This document shows positions 6,907 to 25,499 of a DNA stretch of 52,728 bases, one piece after another; position 1 is the first letter of the stretch; the number at the start of each line of letters is the position of its first letter. The notes beneath the pieces are model-generated. The model saw only the letters and a list, made by a program, of their open reading frames with translations. It searched no databases and was not told where the DNA came from. The position numbers and the translations under genes are program-made. Origin of the DNA: Polaromonas sp. (GTDB taxonomy: Bacteria; Pseudomonadota; Gammaproteobacteria; Burkholderiales; Burkholderiaceae_C); NCBI GenBank assembly GCA_030655515.1, contig JAURVI010000028.1:1-52728 (forward strand), given 5' to 3'.

Positions 6907-8226
6907 TTACATCAGGGTGTCGGCCCAGATATTGCCGGCCCAGCTCAGCGCGTAGCCACCTTCCTGCTCGGTCGGCGCAGCGCTGACGCCACCGGACCCG
7001 GCCACGGCTTTGAAGGTTTTCTCAAGCGCCACATACTCATGCACACTGGCCACATGAATGGCGTTTTTGTTGTCCACGAAGCTGTAGCAGGTGTTGGTCA
7101 GCATGGGCGCGGGGTTGGCCTCCCAGCCCGCCAGTTGGGCCACGATGGCGCTGGCGGCCACCTTGCCGTGGCTGTTGGCCATGTGGCCGCTCTTGGGCAT
7201 GGCCGGGGCGATCTGAATGGAGTCGCCCAGCACAAACACGTCTTTGGCCGCGGTGGATTCGAAGGTCTGGTAGTTCACGCCGCACCAGCGCTTGTTGCCC
7301 ATGTTGTTCAGGCCCGTCTGCACGGCGATGGCGCCGGCGCGCATGGATGGCAGGGCGTTGATGACATGGGCCTTGACGTCGTCCTGCACGTCGAACCTGA
7401 TGACGCCGGCTTTGGCGTCCACGGCCACGGCCTTGTGCTGGCCACGGTATTCGACCATGCCTTTGTACTGCTCGGCCCAGACTTTTTTGAACAGCGGGCC
7501 TTTGGACGTGACATCCGGATTGGCATCCAGAATCAGCACCTTGCTGCGTGGCTTGACGGCCTTGAAGTAGCCGGCAATCACCGAGGCCCGCTCATACGGG
7601 CCGGGCGGGCAGCGGTAAGGCGCCTCGGGAATGGTGATGGCGTAAACGCCACCGTCGGGCATGGCTTCGAGTTGCTTGCGCAGCGCCACGGTTTCTGCGC
7701 CGGCCTTCCAGGCCTGCAGGATTTGCCCGGCGGCCTGCGCCTCTTGCAGGCCAGCGATGCTGCTGTAGACCAGGTCGATGCCGGGGGAGACCACCAGCTT
7801 GTCGTAGCGAATAGTGGCGCCGCCGGCGAGGGTGACTGTTTTCTTTGTGGTATCAATGGCGCTGGCGCTGTCTTTGACAACGGTCACGCCGTGGTTCTTG
7901 CTCAGGCCCGTATAGGGTGTCGTGATGTCGGCGATCTGCTTGCCGCCGCTGAGCACCAGATTGGAGATCGGGCAGGAAACAAAAGCGGCCTGCGGCTCGA
8001 TCAGCACCACGTCGATCTTGTAGTCCGACAGCAGGCGCACGTATTTGGCCGCCGTGGCGCCGCCGTAGCCGCCGCCTATCACCACGACCCTGGCCTTGGA
8101 CGGAATCGCGGTGGTCGCGCAGCCGGCCAGGCCCAGCAGGCCCAGGGCGGCAGACGTTTGCAGAAAGGAGCGGCGGCTGAAACCGGCTCCCGCCGGGTCT
8201 TGGTTCGAATGCGGATTCGAGTTCAT
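6907..8226 (-). CDS. fccB: Sulfide dehydrogenase (flavocytochrome c), flavoprotein subunit
   Basis: The 439-aa protein starts at the ATG at 8226, preceded by AAGGA. It has a Tat-type signal (SRRSFLQTSAALGLLGLAGC) and an FAD-binding motif VVVIGGGYGGATAAKYVR. Cysteines in SCPISN, YRCPPGPYERA and RWCGVNY fit the family, whose redox-active disulfide lies beside FAD. It ends in the FCSD C-terminal domain. With the adjacent cytochrome it should oxidise sulfide in the periplasm and pass electrons to cytochrome c. It lies 28 nt behind fccA, and no other sulfur-oxidation gene is within the window. A polysulfide or other thiol substrate is possible. Confidence 0.88.
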   Translation of the reverse strand: MNSNPHSNQDPAGAGFSRRSFLQTSAALGLLGLAGCATTAIPSKARVVVIGGGYGGATAAKYVRLLSDYKIDVVLIEPQAAFVSCPISNLVLSGGKQIADITTPYTGLSKNHGVTVVKDSASAIDTTKKTVTLAGGATIRYDKLVVSPGIDLVYSSIAGLQEAQAAGQILQAWKAGAETVALRKQLEAMPDGGVYAITIPEAPYRCPPGPYERASVIAGYFKAVKPRSKVLILDANPDVTSKGPLFKKVWAEQYKGMVEYRGQHKAVAVDAKAGVIRFDVQDDVKAHVINALPSMRAGAIAVQTGLNNMGNKRWCGVNYQTFESTAAKDVFVLGDSIQIAPAMPKSGHMANSHGKVAASAIVAQLAGWEANPAPMLTNTCYSFVDNKNAIHVASVHEYVALEKTFKAVAGSGGVSAAPTEQEGGYALSWAGNIWADTLM

Positions 8227-8254
8227 GGTGAACAGTCCTTCGGCAGCGGTGTGC

Positions 8255-8584
8255 TTATTTCTTCTGGGCAGCAAAGTAACTGGCGAGCGTGTCGATCTGG
8301 GCATCGCTGTAACCTTTGCTGATCTGGTGCATCACGGTGGCCGGCTGCGCGCCGGACTTGAACGCCTTGAGCTGGGCCGCGAGGTAGTTTTTGTCCAGCC
8401 CGGCGAGAGCACCCACGCTGGCGCCCTGCACGGCCTTGCCGTCGGTGCCGTGACAGTTGGCGCAGGTGGCGGCGAGGCTTCGGGTGTACAGCGCGGCCTG
8501 GGCCGACGCACTCTGGGCCTGGCTCAGGAATGGCGCAGTGAGCGCGCAGAACGCCAGCATCAGGGTAAGGTTTTTAATCTTCAC
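8255..8584 (-). CDS. fccA: Sulfide dehydrogenase cytochrome c subunit
   Basis: The 109-aa product has a signal peptide (LTLMLAFCALTAPFLSQAQS) and one CXXCH haem site (CANCH), with a likely distal methionine in the TVMHQISKGYSD region. It is the single-haem class I cytochrome c form (about 9 kDa mature), smaller than the dihaem FccA of Allochromatium. Upstream of, and co-directional with, fccB, it is the expected electron acceptor of the flavoprotein. Confidence 0.85.
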   Translation of the reverse strand: MKIKNLTLMLAFCALTAPFLSQAQSASAQAALYTRSLAATCANCHGTDGKAVQGASVGALAGLDKNYLAAQLKAFKSGAQPATVMHQISKGYSDAQIDTLASYFAAQKK

Positions 8585-8740
8585 AGCTTCTCCTCGCAGT
8601 TTCTACAGTTAGCCAATTTAACGCCACACGTCGGGCAAGCCATAGGGAGTATCCAGTACTTTGGCACGGCCCAGGCAGTGGCGTTCGAATATTTGGTAAT
8701 GTGCTTATGCGGCACCGGGCCTGGTCCTGTTGCTCGAAAA

Positions 8741-8777
8741 AAAACGCCTCACGCCCTTACCGGAAGGGTGTGAGGCG
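8741..8777 (-). terminator. Rho-independent terminator of the rpoBC operon
   Basis: A 14-bp stem (8745-8758 with 8764-8777, one G-U) closes a 5-nt loop and is followed on the minus strand by eight T. It sits 32 nt after the rpoC stop and is one of the strongest terminators in the window. Confidence 0.93.
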
Positions 8778-8808
8778 ATCCGCTTTTTATAGCGTCGGCA
8801 AGCCGCAA

Positions 8809-13020
<4,212 letters not shown>

Positions 13021-13040
13021 GTGATAAATCCTTATCTAAT

Positions 13041-13090
13041 CAGTTGAGGACAGAGCAGATTGCTTTGCAAGCCTGGTCTGTCCCGCAAGG
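13041..13090 (-). other. Intercistronic stem-loop, copy A (rpoB-rpoC)
   Basis: On the minus strand GCGGGACAGACC and CTCTGTCCTCAACTGATTAG flank a loop that contains its own small stem (TTGC-AAA-GCAA). GGACAGA pairs with TCTGTCC. The two flanks recur almost unchanged after rplJ and after tuf, whereas the loops differ, which points to a shared RNA element. No U-run follows, so it is not a simple terminator. Confidence 0.7.
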
Positions 13091-13098
13091 CCATAGGA

Positions 13099-17211
<4,113 letters not shown>

Positions 17212-17496
17212 GAGTTCTCCGCTTTGATGGGACACAAACAAGTCTGGTAACCGGTCCGTTAAGCTCTGGCGACTGTCTTGAATGAATACACCACGTACTC
17301 AAACAGACTTGGTGGTTGGCCACTACCAACCATGGCGGACGGCAACGCATTGCACGTTGCCCGAACCAAGGCGTTTCCTGCAGTCGGGGTCAGGAAGCAC
17401 TGGCAAGAAGATTTTCTCCAAATCTGCTTGCCGGTGTTTCCAAAGAGCTTAAAAACGCGCTTGCGCGGCGCTTTTAACGGGACTCCTTGAAAGTAC

Positions 17497-17533
17497 GAAA
17501 GGCTGGAAGCCGATACCCGGCGTCCAGCCTTCG
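17497..17533 (-). terminator. Attenuator-like hairpin between rplL and rpoB
   Basis: On the minus strand CGAAGGCTGGA pairs with TCCAGCCTTTCG (one bulged base) around a ~14-nt loop, 14 nt after the rplL stop. It is followed by only short T-tracts, suggesting partial termination or an RNA-processing site, as is known at this position in other bacteria to lower rpoBC expression relative to ribosomal proteins. Confidence 0.5.
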
Positions 17534-17546
17534 CGAAACGCAAGGA

Positions 17547-17921
17547 TTACTTGAGTTCGGCTTTCGCGCCGGCTTCTTCGAGCTTTTTCTTGGCTGCTTC
17601 TGCATCGGCCTTGGGAGCGGCTTCCTTGACAGCCTTCGGTGCGGCGTCGACCAGGTCCTTCGCTTCCTTGAGGCCCAGACCGGTGAGCTCGCGCACGGCC
17701 TTGATGACGGACACCTTGTTGGCGCCGACTTCGAGCAGCATCACGGTGAATTCGGTCTGCTCTTCCGCGGACGGCGCTGCAGCGCCGCCGCCGGCAGCAG
17801 GCGCAGCCATGGATGCGGCGCTCACGCCAAATTTCTCTTCGATGGCTTTCACCAGGTCGTTGAGTTCGAGGACCGTCATGCTATCCAGCGCGGTCAAAAA
17901 TGCGTCTTTATCGAATGCCAT
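17547..17921 (-). CDS. rplL: 50S ribosomal protein L7/L12
   Basis: The 124-aa protein has the N-terminal dimerisation domain, an Ala/Gly hinge ([13 protein letters not shown], ~38-50) and the C-terminal factor-binding domain ([20 protein letters not shown], then [16 protein letters not shown]). It forms the ribosomal stalk with L10. The start at 17921 follows TTTTTAGGAAATCAAA. Confidence 0.98.
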   Translation of the reverse strand: MAFDKDAFLTALDSMTVLELNDLVKAIEEKFGVSAASMAAPAAGGGAAAPSAEEQTEFTVMLLEVGANKVSVIKAVRELTGLGLKEAKDLVDAAPKAVKEAAPKADAEAAKKKLEEAGAKAELK

Positions 17922-17950
17922 TTTGATTTCCTAAAAAGTATCTATTAACA

Positions 17951-17998
17951 GTTGAGGACAGCGCTCACGCCACGCGCTACGGACTGTCCCGCAAGGTC
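17951..17998 (-). other. Intercistronic stem-loop, copy B (rplJ-rplL)
   Basis: On the minus strand TTGCGGGACAGTCC and GCTGTCCTCAACTGTTAATAG flank a GC-rich loop; GGACAG pairs with CTGTCC. The element begins within about ten bases of the rplJ stop, in the same position and orientation as copies A and C. Confidence 0.7.
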
Positions 17999-18004
17999 CA
18001 TCGC

Positions 18005-18544
18005 TTACGCCGCTGCAGCTTCTGCCGCGGGCTCCGCGGCCACGATCACATCGTTGCCGCCGCCTTTTTTCCCCGCCAGTGCGGACAGCACACGTGCCGT
18101 ACGCGCAATGGGGGATTGCATCAGGCCCAACAACTGAGCGAGCAGCACTTCTTTCGAAGGAATGTTCGCGAGCTGCTTGACGCCGTGTACGTCCAGGACT
18201 TTTCCTGCCATGGCGCCTGCGCGAATCACCAACTTGTCGTTGGTTTTCGCGAAGTCGGCAACCACCTTGGCGGCGGCTACGGCATCGGTGGAAAAGCCAT
18301 AGATGAGCGGCCCGGTCATCTGGTCGGACAAAACATCAAACGCGCTGCCTGCCACGGCACGACGGGCCAGGGTGTTTTTCAACACGCTCAGGCTCACGCC
18401 ATTGCCCCTGGCTAAGCTGCGAAGCTTGGTCATGTCAGCGACCGTGATGCCACGGTATTCCGCCATCACAAGCGTTTGAGCTTTAGCGGCGAGGCCGGTC
18501 ACTTCATCAATGACGGCTTGTTTCTCACTGCGGTTGAGACTCAA
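18005..18544 (-). CDS. rplJ: 50S ribosomal protein L10
   Basis: The 179-aa protein starts [14 protein letters not shown] and shows the L10 motif LAEYRG-type segment ([17 protein letters not shown]), ending in an Ala-rich tail that binds L7/L12 dimers. The start codon is TTG at 18544, chosen because the family N-terminus begins here and AAGGAG lies just upstream. L10 normally represses its own operon by binding the leader, and a 264-nt leader lies upstream. Confidence 0.97.
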   Translation of the reverse strand: MSLNRSEKQAVIDEVTGLAAKAQTLVMAEYRGITVADMTKLRSLARGNGVSLSVLKNTLARRAVAGSAFDVLSDQMTGPLIYGFSTDAVAAAKVVADFAKTNDKLVIRAGAMAGKVLDVHGVKQLANIPSKEVLLAQLLGLMQSPIARTARVLSALAGKKGGGNDVIVAAEPAAEAAAA

Positions 18545-18603
18545 GGTCTACTCCTTAATAATGTGTCTTGCAAATTGCGCTTTCGCGCAGCCCGATCAAC
18601 ACG

Positions 18604-18630
18604 CCTATATTCAGCGACCAACTGTGTCAA
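18604..18630 (-). promoter_or_regulatory. Candidate rplJ promoter
   Basis: On the minus strand a consensus TTGACA (18625-18630) is followed 15 bp later by TATAGG (18604-18609), 60 nt before the rplJ start. The spacer is shorter than the ideal 17 bp. Bacteria commonly have a separate promoter in this rplA-rplJ gap. A GCGC-GAAA-GCGC hairpin (18577-18588) lies between it and rplJ, suitable for an L10-binding leader. Confidence 0.4.
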
Positions 18631-18808
18631 GTTCTTTTCAAAACCATTCAAGCAGCGGGACCGCCATCTGCGTTGGCTGTCTTGCGACGATTAAGCGGCT
18701 GGCATTTCAGCCTGCCGCACCAACGGTCCTGGATAGCCTGCCGGAGTCCAAAAACCCCGTCAGCCCACCACATTGAACACCCCTTGCGGGCCGTTCAAAT
18801 TCTTCCGG

Positions 18809-19507
18809 TTACGCCGCCGCGATGGTTTGGGTATCCACACGGACGCCCACACCCATCGTTGACGAAACCGCCACTTTTTTCAAATAAACGCCTTTGCTCG
18901 ATGCCGGCTTGGCCTTGGTCAACGCGTCGATCAATGCCGCCAGGTTGCCCTGCAGCTTGTCGGTGTCAAAAGACCGGCGGCCAATCGTGCCATGCACGAT
19001 GCCGGCCTTGTCGACGCGGAACTGGACCTGACCAGCCTTGGCATTTTTGACGGCCGTCGCCACATCAGGCGTCACCGTGCCCACTTTCGGGTTGGGCATC
19101 AAACCGCGCGGGCCGAGAATCTGGCCCAGGGTACCGACCACGCGCATGGCGTCAGGCGATGCAATCACGACGTCGAAGTCCATCTTGCCGGCCTTGATGT
19201 CGGCGGCCAGATCATCCATGCCGACGATGTCGGCACCGGCGGCCTTGGCTTCCTCGGCTTTGGCACCCTGCGCAAACACGGCAACGCGCTTGGTTTTTCC
19301 GGTGCCGTTGGGCAACACGACGGCGCCGCGAACGACCTGGTCGGATTTTTTGGCATCCACGCCAAGCTGCACCGCCACGTCGATGGACTCATCGAACTTG
19401 GCAACCGCAAACGCCTTGACCAGACCCAGGGCGTCGGCCACCGGGTACAGTTTGTTGCTGTCGATTTTGTCGCCAATGGTTTTTTGGCGCTTGGTCAGCT
19501 TGCTCAT
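18809..19507 (-). CDS. rplA: 50S ribosomal protein L1
   Basis: The 232-aa product has the family core ([19 protein letters not shown], then [16 protein letters not shown]). It binds 23S rRNA at the L1 stalk and is known as a translational repressor of rplK-rplA. Its start overlaps the rplK stop by 4 bp. Confidence 0.98.
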   Translation of the reverse strand: MSKLTKRQKTIGDKIDSNKLYPVADALGLVKAFAVAKFDESIDVAVQLGVDAKKSDQVVRGAVVLPNGTGKTKRVAVFAQGAKAEEAKAAGADIVGMDDLAADIKAGKMDFDVVIASPDAMRVVGTLGQILGPRGLMPNPKVGTVTPDVATAVKNAKAGQVQFRVDKAGIVHGTIGRRSFDTDKLQGNLAALIDALTKAKPASSKGVYLKKVAVSSTMGVGVRVDTQTIAAA

Positions 19508-19938
19508 ACAACCCCCTCCACCGTCACGCCCATGGAGCGGGCGGAACCGGCAATAGTACGGACTGCGGCATTCAGATCGGCGGCGGTCATGTCTTTCATT
19601 TTGGTCTTGGCAATTTCTTCCAATTGGGCGCGAGTGATCTTGCCGACCTTGGCGGTGTGCGGCGTGGCAGAACCCTTGTCAAGCTTGATGGCCTTCTTGA
19701 TCAGGGTGACAGCCGGCGGTGTCTTGATGATGAAGGTAAAGCTCTTGTCTGCATACGCGGTGATCACCACAGGCAAAGGCAGGCCGGGCTCGACACCCTG
19801 GGTCTGGGCGTTGAACGCCTTGCAGAATTCCATGATGTTCAGGCCGCGCTGACCCAAGGCCGGGCCGATCGGGGGGGACGGGTTGGCCTTACCAGCTGGC
19901 ACTTGCAGCTTGACAAAGCCGACGATTTTTTTCGCCAT
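19504..19938 (-). CDS. rplK: 50S ribosomal protein L11
   Basis: The 144-aa protein begins [20 protein letters not shown] and has the conserved [19 protein letters not shown] segment and the C-terminal rRNA-binding domain ([20 protein letters not shown]). AAGGAG precedes the start. A 131-nt gap to nusG holds a short hairpin (ACGGTG-GA-CACCGT) and probably the operon leader. Confidence 0.98.
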   Translation of the reverse strand: MAKKIVGFVKLQVPAGKANPSPPIGPALGQRGLNIMEFCKAFNAQTQGVEPGLPLPVVITAYADKSFTFIIKTPPAVTLIKKAIKLDKGSATPHTAKVGKITRAQLEEIAKTKMKDMTAADLNAAVRTIAGSARSMGVTVEGVV

Positions 19939-20069
19939 ACTTTTCTCCTTGCGGGTAGTAACGCCTGAACCTTGTCATCAATGACGGGCCCAGGCTCCCC
20001 GGGGGTTACACAACTCTGGTTTGAACGGTGGACACCGTCCTCCGCGCCGAGTCGCAAAGCGCAGATAAA

Positions 20070-20666
20070 TCAGGTTTTTTCGATCTGGCTGAATTCCAGC
20101 TCGACCGGTGTCGCACGCCCGAAAATAGTGACCGAAACGCGAACCTTGTTCTTGTCGTAGTTGACCTCTTCGACCGTGCCGTTGAAGTCGGTGAATGGGC
20201 CGTCCTTGACCCGGATGTACTCGCCGGCTTCAAACTCGACCTTGTGACGCGGTTTCGCGGTACCCACCTGCATCTGGTTCACGATCTTCTGAACGTCTTC
20301 TTCGGAAATGGGGGCCGGACGGTTTTTGGCGCCTCCGACAAAACCCGTGACCTTGTTGGTGTGTTTCACCAGGTGCCAGGTTTCGTCGTCCATCACCATT
20401 TCAACCAGCACATAACCCGGGAAGAAGCGGCGTTCCGTGGTTTTCTTCTGGCCGTTCTTGATTTCGACGACTTCTTCGGTGGGTACCAGAAAACGTCCGA
20501 ACTTGGCCTGCATGCCGGCGCGGTTGATGCGCTCGACAATGTTTCGCTCAACGGCTTTCTCCATGCCCGAATAGGCATGCACCACATACCACTGCATGCC
20601 GGGGGTCGGCTGCAGGGATGCGCCAGCCGCCACTTCGCTGACCACGTCACCGTTCATATCGCTCAT
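20070..20666 (-). CDS. nusG: Transcription antitermination factor NusG
   Basis: The 198-aa product has an NGN domain ([30 protein letters not shown]) and a C-terminal KOW domain ([20 protein letters not shown]). It binds RNA polymerase and couples it to Rho or ribosomes. The ATG at 20666 overlaps the secE stop by one base (TAATG) with GGAAG upstream. A longer frame to 20705 exists but runs into secE. Confidence 0.98.
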   Translation of the reverse strand: MSDMNGDVVSEVAAGASLQPTPGMQWYVVHAYSGMEKAVERNIVERINRAGMQAKFGRFLVPTEEVVEIKNGQKKTTERRFFPGYVLVEMVMDDETWHLVKHTNKVTGFVGGAKNRPAPISEEDVQKIVNQMQVGTAKPRHKVEFEAGEYIRVKDGPFTDFNGTVEEVNYDKNKVRVSVTIFGRATPVELEFSQIEKT

Positions 20667-21049
20667 TATTTCTTCCACCCCAGTATCAGATCGTAAAACA
20701 CCCACTCAAGCGTTTTATCGGTGAGCCACAAAAACAGCGCCATCACCACGACAAATGCAAAAACATAAGCCGTCATCTGCATGGCCTCTTTACGGGCGGG
20801 CCACACCACTTTCTTGACTTCACGCCAGGAGTCACGCCCGAACGCCACAAACTGCTTGCCGGGCTCGGAGGTGGCAAATACCACCACAGCGGCCACCATG
20901 CCCGCCATCAAACCGCCCCACTGGGCAATCGGCCCCTGTTTGGCAAGCAGGTAAAAGCCCGCCAGCGCGCCCAGCACCAAAGCCACAGCGAGAGCCAGCT
21001 TGGCCTTGTCAGCAGTCGTGCTGACGGTTTCGACTTGAGAAGTGGCCAT
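20666..21049 (-). CDS. secE: Preprotein translocase subunit SecE
   Basis: The 127-aa protein has three predicted transmembrane segments (~17-36, 43-60, 94-113) as in the long proteobacterial form. The conserved cytoplasmic amphipathic helix [15 protein letters not shown] precedes the last segment. It stabilises SecY in the inner membrane. It is coupled to nusG by stop-start overlap and lies downstream of tRNA-Trp. Confidence 0.97.
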   Translation of the reverse strand: MATSQVETVSTTADKAKLALAVALVLGALAGFYLLAKQGPIAQWGGLMAGMVAAVVVFATSEPGKQFVAFGRDSWREVKKVVWPARKEAMQMTAYVFAFVVVMALFLWLTDKTLEWVFYDLILGWKK

Positions 21050-21095
21050 GATTGCCTGATTTCCTGTTCTTCTTCACGCGCCCTATCAGACGCTT

Positions 21096-21131
21096 AAGCC
21101 CACCTGGGGTCCATGGACTCCCGGCGGGCTT
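21096..21131 (-). other. Long hairpin between tRNA-Trp and secE
   Basis: The 36-nt segment folds back on itself with 16 of 18 positions paired (one G-U), starting AAGCCC and ending GGGCTT. It has no trailing T-run. It lies 52 nt past the tRNA-Trp 3' end and 46 nt before secE, so an RNase-processing or partial attenuation role is plausible. Confidence 0.55.
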
Positions 21132-21183
21132 GCATAGTTCCGTATCACACCACTCTCAGCTTCAAGCACCCCCTGAAACCGGG

Positions 21184-21259
21184 TGGCAGGGGCAGTAGGA
21201 ATCGAACCTACAACCTTCGGTTTTGGAGACCGACGCTCTGCCAATTGAGCTATACCCCT
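21184..21259 (-). tRNA. tRNA-Trp (CCA)
   Basis: This is a 76-nt cloverleaf with encoded CCA; the loop CTCCAAA gives anticodon CCA. Acceptor AGGGGTA pairs with TGCCCCT (G-U or mismatch at the inner positions). It lies between tuf and secE on the same strand, the usual location in betaproteobacteria. Confidence 0.96.
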
Positions 21260-21271
21260 TCATCTCTCAAT

Positions 21272-21320
21272 CAGTTGAGGACAGAGCAGGCGCGCTTTGC
21301 GTCGCTGCGGTCTGTCCCGC
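21272..21320 (-). other. Intercistronic stem-loop, copy C (tuf-tRNA-Trp)
   Basis: On the minus strand GGCGGGACAGACC and CTCTGTCCTCAACTGATTGAG flank a loop with its own inner pairing (GCAG...CTGC). GGACAGA pairs with TCTGTCC. It begins about 11 nt after the tuf stop and ends just before tRNA-Trp, matching copies A and B in flanks and orientation. Confidence 0.7.
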
Positions 21321-21331
21321 CAACAAATCGA

Positions 21332-22522
<1,191 letters not shown>

Positions 22523-22632
22523 TTTCTCGACTCCAAATACCTTTAAGGATTTACTTACGAAACTTGTTCACAAACTGTCTACCGCCATTCACCGGCCAGC
22601 CCGGCAAATGCCATTGGCCTCTACCGCTGAAA

Positions 22633-22707
<75 letters not shown>

Positions 22708-22759
22708 CAAATTCAAAACCTTGCACCGACCTGCCACTAAAAAACCAGCGTGATTGTCA

Positions 22760-22833
22760 TGGAGCGGGAGACGGGAATCGAACCCGCGTCATTAGCTTGG
22801 AAGGCTAGGGTTCTACCATTGAACTACTCCCGC
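22760..22833 (-). tRNA. tRNA-Gly (TCC)
   Basis: This is a 74-nt cloverleaf with encoded CCA. The loop CTTCCAA gives anticodon TCC. Acceptor GCGGGAG pairs with CTCCCGC. The outermost anticodon-stem pair appears to be a C-A mismatch. It is the second tRNA of the operon. Confidence 0.96.
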
Positions 22834-22932
22834 ATCGGCCGCTCATTCATTCACTCATCTCGATCCCGTCACACGGCATCTCGACTGTCCAGACCAATTA
22901 TCCCAATCTACGCCTGCAAATCAATTCATCGC

Positions 22933-23018
22933 TGGTGGAGAGGGCTGGATTCGAACCAGCGTACTCGTTAGAGGGCAGATTTACAGTCTGCTGCCATTAA
23001 CCACTCGGCCACCTCTCC
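22933..23018 (-). tRNA. tRNA-Tyr (GTA)
   Basis: This is an 86-nt class II tRNA with a long variable arm and encoded CCA. The loop CTGTAAA gives anticodon GTA. It is the first gene of the tRNA-tuf operon. Confidence 0.97.
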
Positions 23019-23033
23019 TTTGGCGAACCTTGG

Positions 23034-23063
23034 ATTATGCCATGGAAATTTTGCAACCGGCAA
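23034..23063 (-). promoter_or_regulatory. Promoter of the tRNA-Tyr/Gly/Thr-tuf operon
   Basis: On the minus strand TTGCCG (23058-23063) and CATAAT (23034-23039) are separated by 18 bp. The -10 box ends 15 nt before the tRNA-Tyr 5' end. Position and match support a sigma-70 promoter. Confidence 0.6.
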
Positions 23064-23081
23064 TCCGAAAACAGCAAGTGC

Positions 23082-23861
23082 TTACCACTTGACCGGGCGG
23101 CGGCCCTTGCTGTGCAAAAAGTCATTGGCCGCGCTGAAATGCCCGCAGCCGATGAAGGGGTGGGGCGGTCGCAATGCCGACAGCGGCGATGGGTGGTTGG
23201 CACGCAGCACCAGATGGCGGCGGCTGTCGATCAAAGCCAGTTTGGCCTGGGCATGTGCGCCCCACAACATGAACACGACGGATTCAGCCTTCGCCGACAC
23301 CGCGGCGATCATCTTGTCAGTGAGCACTTCCCAACCCTGCATGGCATGACTGGCGGGCTGTCCTTCTTCCACCGTGAGACAGGTGTTGAGCAGCAGGACC
23401 CCCTGGCTGGCCCAGCGCGCCAGCGAGCCGCCGGGCGGCGATTCCGAGTCGATGCGTGGATCACGCGCCAGCTCCTTGAAAATATTGCGCAGGCTGGGCG
23501 GCGGTTTGACGCCATCGGGCACCGAAAAAGCCAAGCCCCGGGCCTGGCCGGGGCCATGGTAGGGGTCCTGACCCAAAATGACGACCTTGACGGCGGCCAG
23601 CGGCGTCAACGCCAAGGCCCGAAACGGCTGGGGGGGGTAAATGACGGCACCAGTTGCCAGGCGCTGCCCGACAAACCCGCCCAATTGCCGGCCGGCCGCA
23701 CTGGCCAGAAAATCAGCGACCAGCGCCGCCCAATCCGCCGCGACCGGCCAGTCGGACGGATTCCAGTGAACCAGGCGCAGGGCCGCTCCAGCGCCCGGAG
23801 AACCGGGCTCCGGCCGGTTCTCAAATACCAAATCGGCCTGCTGCCCTTGTCGAACAGGCAT
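23082..23861 (-). CDS. ung: Uracil-DNA glycosylase
   Basis: The 259-aa protein has the water-activating motif [18 protein letters not shown] (catalytic D99) and the leucine-loop motif HPSPLSA. It removes uracil from DNA as the first step of base-excision repair. The N-terminus carries a ~25-residue extension over the E. coli protein. It lies 11 nt downstream of trpC and is probably the last gene of the trp transcript. Confidence 0.96.
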   Translation of the reverse strand: MPVRQGQQADLVFENRPEPGSPGAGAALRLVHWNPSDWPVAADWAALVADFLASAAGRQLGGFVGQRLATGAVIYPPQPFRALALTPLAAVKVVILGQDPYHGPGQARGLAFSVPDGVKPPPSLRNIFKELARDPRIDSESPPGGSLARWASQGVLLLNTCLTVEEGQPASHAMQGWEVLTDKMIAAVSAKAESVVFMLWGAHAQAKLALIDSRRHLVLRANHPSPLSALRPPHPFIGCGHFSAANDFLHSKGRRPVKW

Positions 23862-23872
23862 GACGGTACTGA

Positions 23873-24670
23873 TTAAACGGCATCGGGAAACAGCGATGCC
23901 AGCGCCAGGCCCGGATCGTCAGCCCGCATGAAGGCCTCCCCGACGAGAAAGGCATGGACTCCGGCAGCACACATGCGCAGCACGTCGGCGGGGGTCGAAA
24001 TGCCCGACTCGGTGACCAGCAGGCGATCCGCCGGCACCTCTTGGAGCAGGCCCAGTGTGGTGTCCAGCGAGACCTCGAAGGTTTGCAAGTTGCGGTTGTT
24101 GATGCCCAGCAGCGGGGTTTTCAGCTTGAGCGCCCGGCCCAGCTCGGCGCGGTCATGGACTTCCACCAGCACCGCCATGTCCAGTGAAAAAGCCAGCGCC
24201 TCCAACATTTTCATCTGCGCATCGTCCAGGCAGGCGGCGATCAGCAAAATGCAGTCGGCCCCCATGACGCGCGATTCATAGATTTGGTAAGCATCGACGA
24301 TGAAGTCCTTGCGCAGCACCGGCAGGCCGCAGGAAGCCCGGGCCTGCTTCAGGTAGTCGATGCCGCCCTGAAAAAAGTCTTTATCCGTAAGCACCGACAA
24401 ACACGCTGCACCATGCTCTGCGTAGCTTTGTGCAATATCGGCGGGAATGAAATCAGCCCGCAACACGCCTTTGGATGGGCTGGCCTTCTTGATTTCGGCA
24501 ATCACGGCAGGTTTGCCGGCGGCAATTTTGGCGCGCAGGGCACCGGCGAAATCACGCGTCAGCAGGCGCGATTCAGCGTCGGCACGCATGGCGTCCAGCG
24601 GTTTGCGCTTGATGGCCGTGGCAACTTCCTGTCGTTTGACGGCAACAATCTTGTTCAGGATGTCGGACAT
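23873..24670 (-). CDS. trpC: Indole-3-glycerol-phosphate synthase
   Basis: The 265-aa TIM barrel has the family motifs [32 protein letters not shown] and VTESGI. It converts CdRP to indole-3-glycerol phosphate in tryptophan synthesis. In relatives it follows trpD directly; here a restriction-modification pair separates them, and the endonuclease stop lies only 13 nt before this start. The ribosome-binding site is weak (ACGAG), so it may depend on transcription and translation from the inserted genes. Confidence 0.97.
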   Translation of the reverse strand: MSDILNKIVAVKRQEVATAIKRKPLDAMRADAESRLLTRDFAGALRAKIAAGKPAVIAEIKKASPSKGVLRADFIPADIAQSYAEHGAACLSVLTDKDFFQGGIDYLKQARASCGLPVLRKDFIVDAYQIYESRVMGADCILLIAACLDDAQMKMLEALAFSLDMAVLVEVHDRAELGRALKLKTPLLGINNRNLQTFEVSLDTTLGLLQEVPADRLLVTESGISTPADVLRMCAAGVHAFLVGEAFMRADDPGLALASLFPDAV

Positions 24671-24683
24671 GGGCTCGTAGTAT

Positions 24684-25499
24684 TTAGGTTCGGCTGGAAT
24701 ATTGCTGAAGATCGTCGATTGAAATAGCGGACGCGGCTACGAGCTGGTAATGCTTCTCGTCGACGACTTTGACGTCACCATCCACCACGGCAAGCTCAAA
24801 CATCGCGATTCGGTTATCTGCCATGAATTGCGCCGATACCGGGCGACAAATCAGGCCCGGAAACTTTTCCGCACAGCAGGCAACATCCTGCTGGGTCTGT
24901 ACGACGCCGTGTTTATCTGAACCGCCTTTGGCCTGAACAGGCACGACAAACTGCCGACCATGGCGATCAATGCCCACATATATCTCGTCAATTTCAATTT
25001 GCCCCACAGCTTTGACCGTCGTGCGTAAGTGGTTTTGAAGCGAGGATGCGGAAATTCCTAAAAAAACGTCAATCAGGCGGTTGTAGCGAACCTTTGCGAG
25101 CAGCGCCTGCTCATCACCCAATGCATAGGCGGTAATAATTTCCGGCGTTGCATCGGGGACCTTGATGGTAATAAGCTCATCCCGAGGAACAATGCGGTTC
25201 AAGGTGACAAGCTTGAATCTGTAGCGCGCCCGGCCTGCCCCCTCAATGATCCATTCACGACCCGCAGCAGCCGTCGTTCGGATGTTTTCAGGCAGCTCAT
25301 TGCGATAACGAAACGAGTAGATCACATCGCCCACATTTTTTGGCAGTTCGATCTTCAATGCCTTGGCGATAGCAACGAATTCCTCACGCGTGAAGTCAAA
25401 AGCCGACTCACCTTTCTTGAAGTGTTGCTTGAACACCCTTGAAATGATGGCCTGGTACCTGTTGGGTGGCTTTACCTTGGGGATAGCGGGTTTAGGCAT
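24684..25499 (-). CDS. Putative type II restriction endonuclease
   Basis: The 271-aa protein starts [15 protein letters not shown] at the ATG at 25499, overlapping the methyltransferase stop by 8 bp. I do not recognise a named enzyme. A PD-(D/E)XK-like core is visible: D171/E172 in [10 protein letters not shown], then a strand ending VPVQAKGG (Q189, K191), a known kind of variant in which Q replaces the second acidic residue. The N-terminal half may be a DNA-recognition domain. Coupling to a cytosine methyltransferase and the less GC-rich composition support a mobile restriction-modification pair. Specificity cannot be read from sequence. Confidence 0.7.
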   Translation of the reverse strand: MPKPAIPKVKPPNRYQAIISRVFKQHFKKGESAFDFTREEFVAIAKALKIELPKNVGDVIYSFRYRNELPENIRTTAAAGREWIIEGAGRARYRFKLVTLNRIVPRDELITIKVPDATPEIITAYALGDEQALLAKVRYNRLIDVFLGISASSLQNHLRTTVKAVGQIEIDEIYVGIDRHGRQFVVPVQAKGGSDKHGVVQTQQDVACCAEKFPGLICRPVSAQFMADNRIAMFELAVVDGDVKVVDEKHYQLVAASAISIDDLQQYSSRT

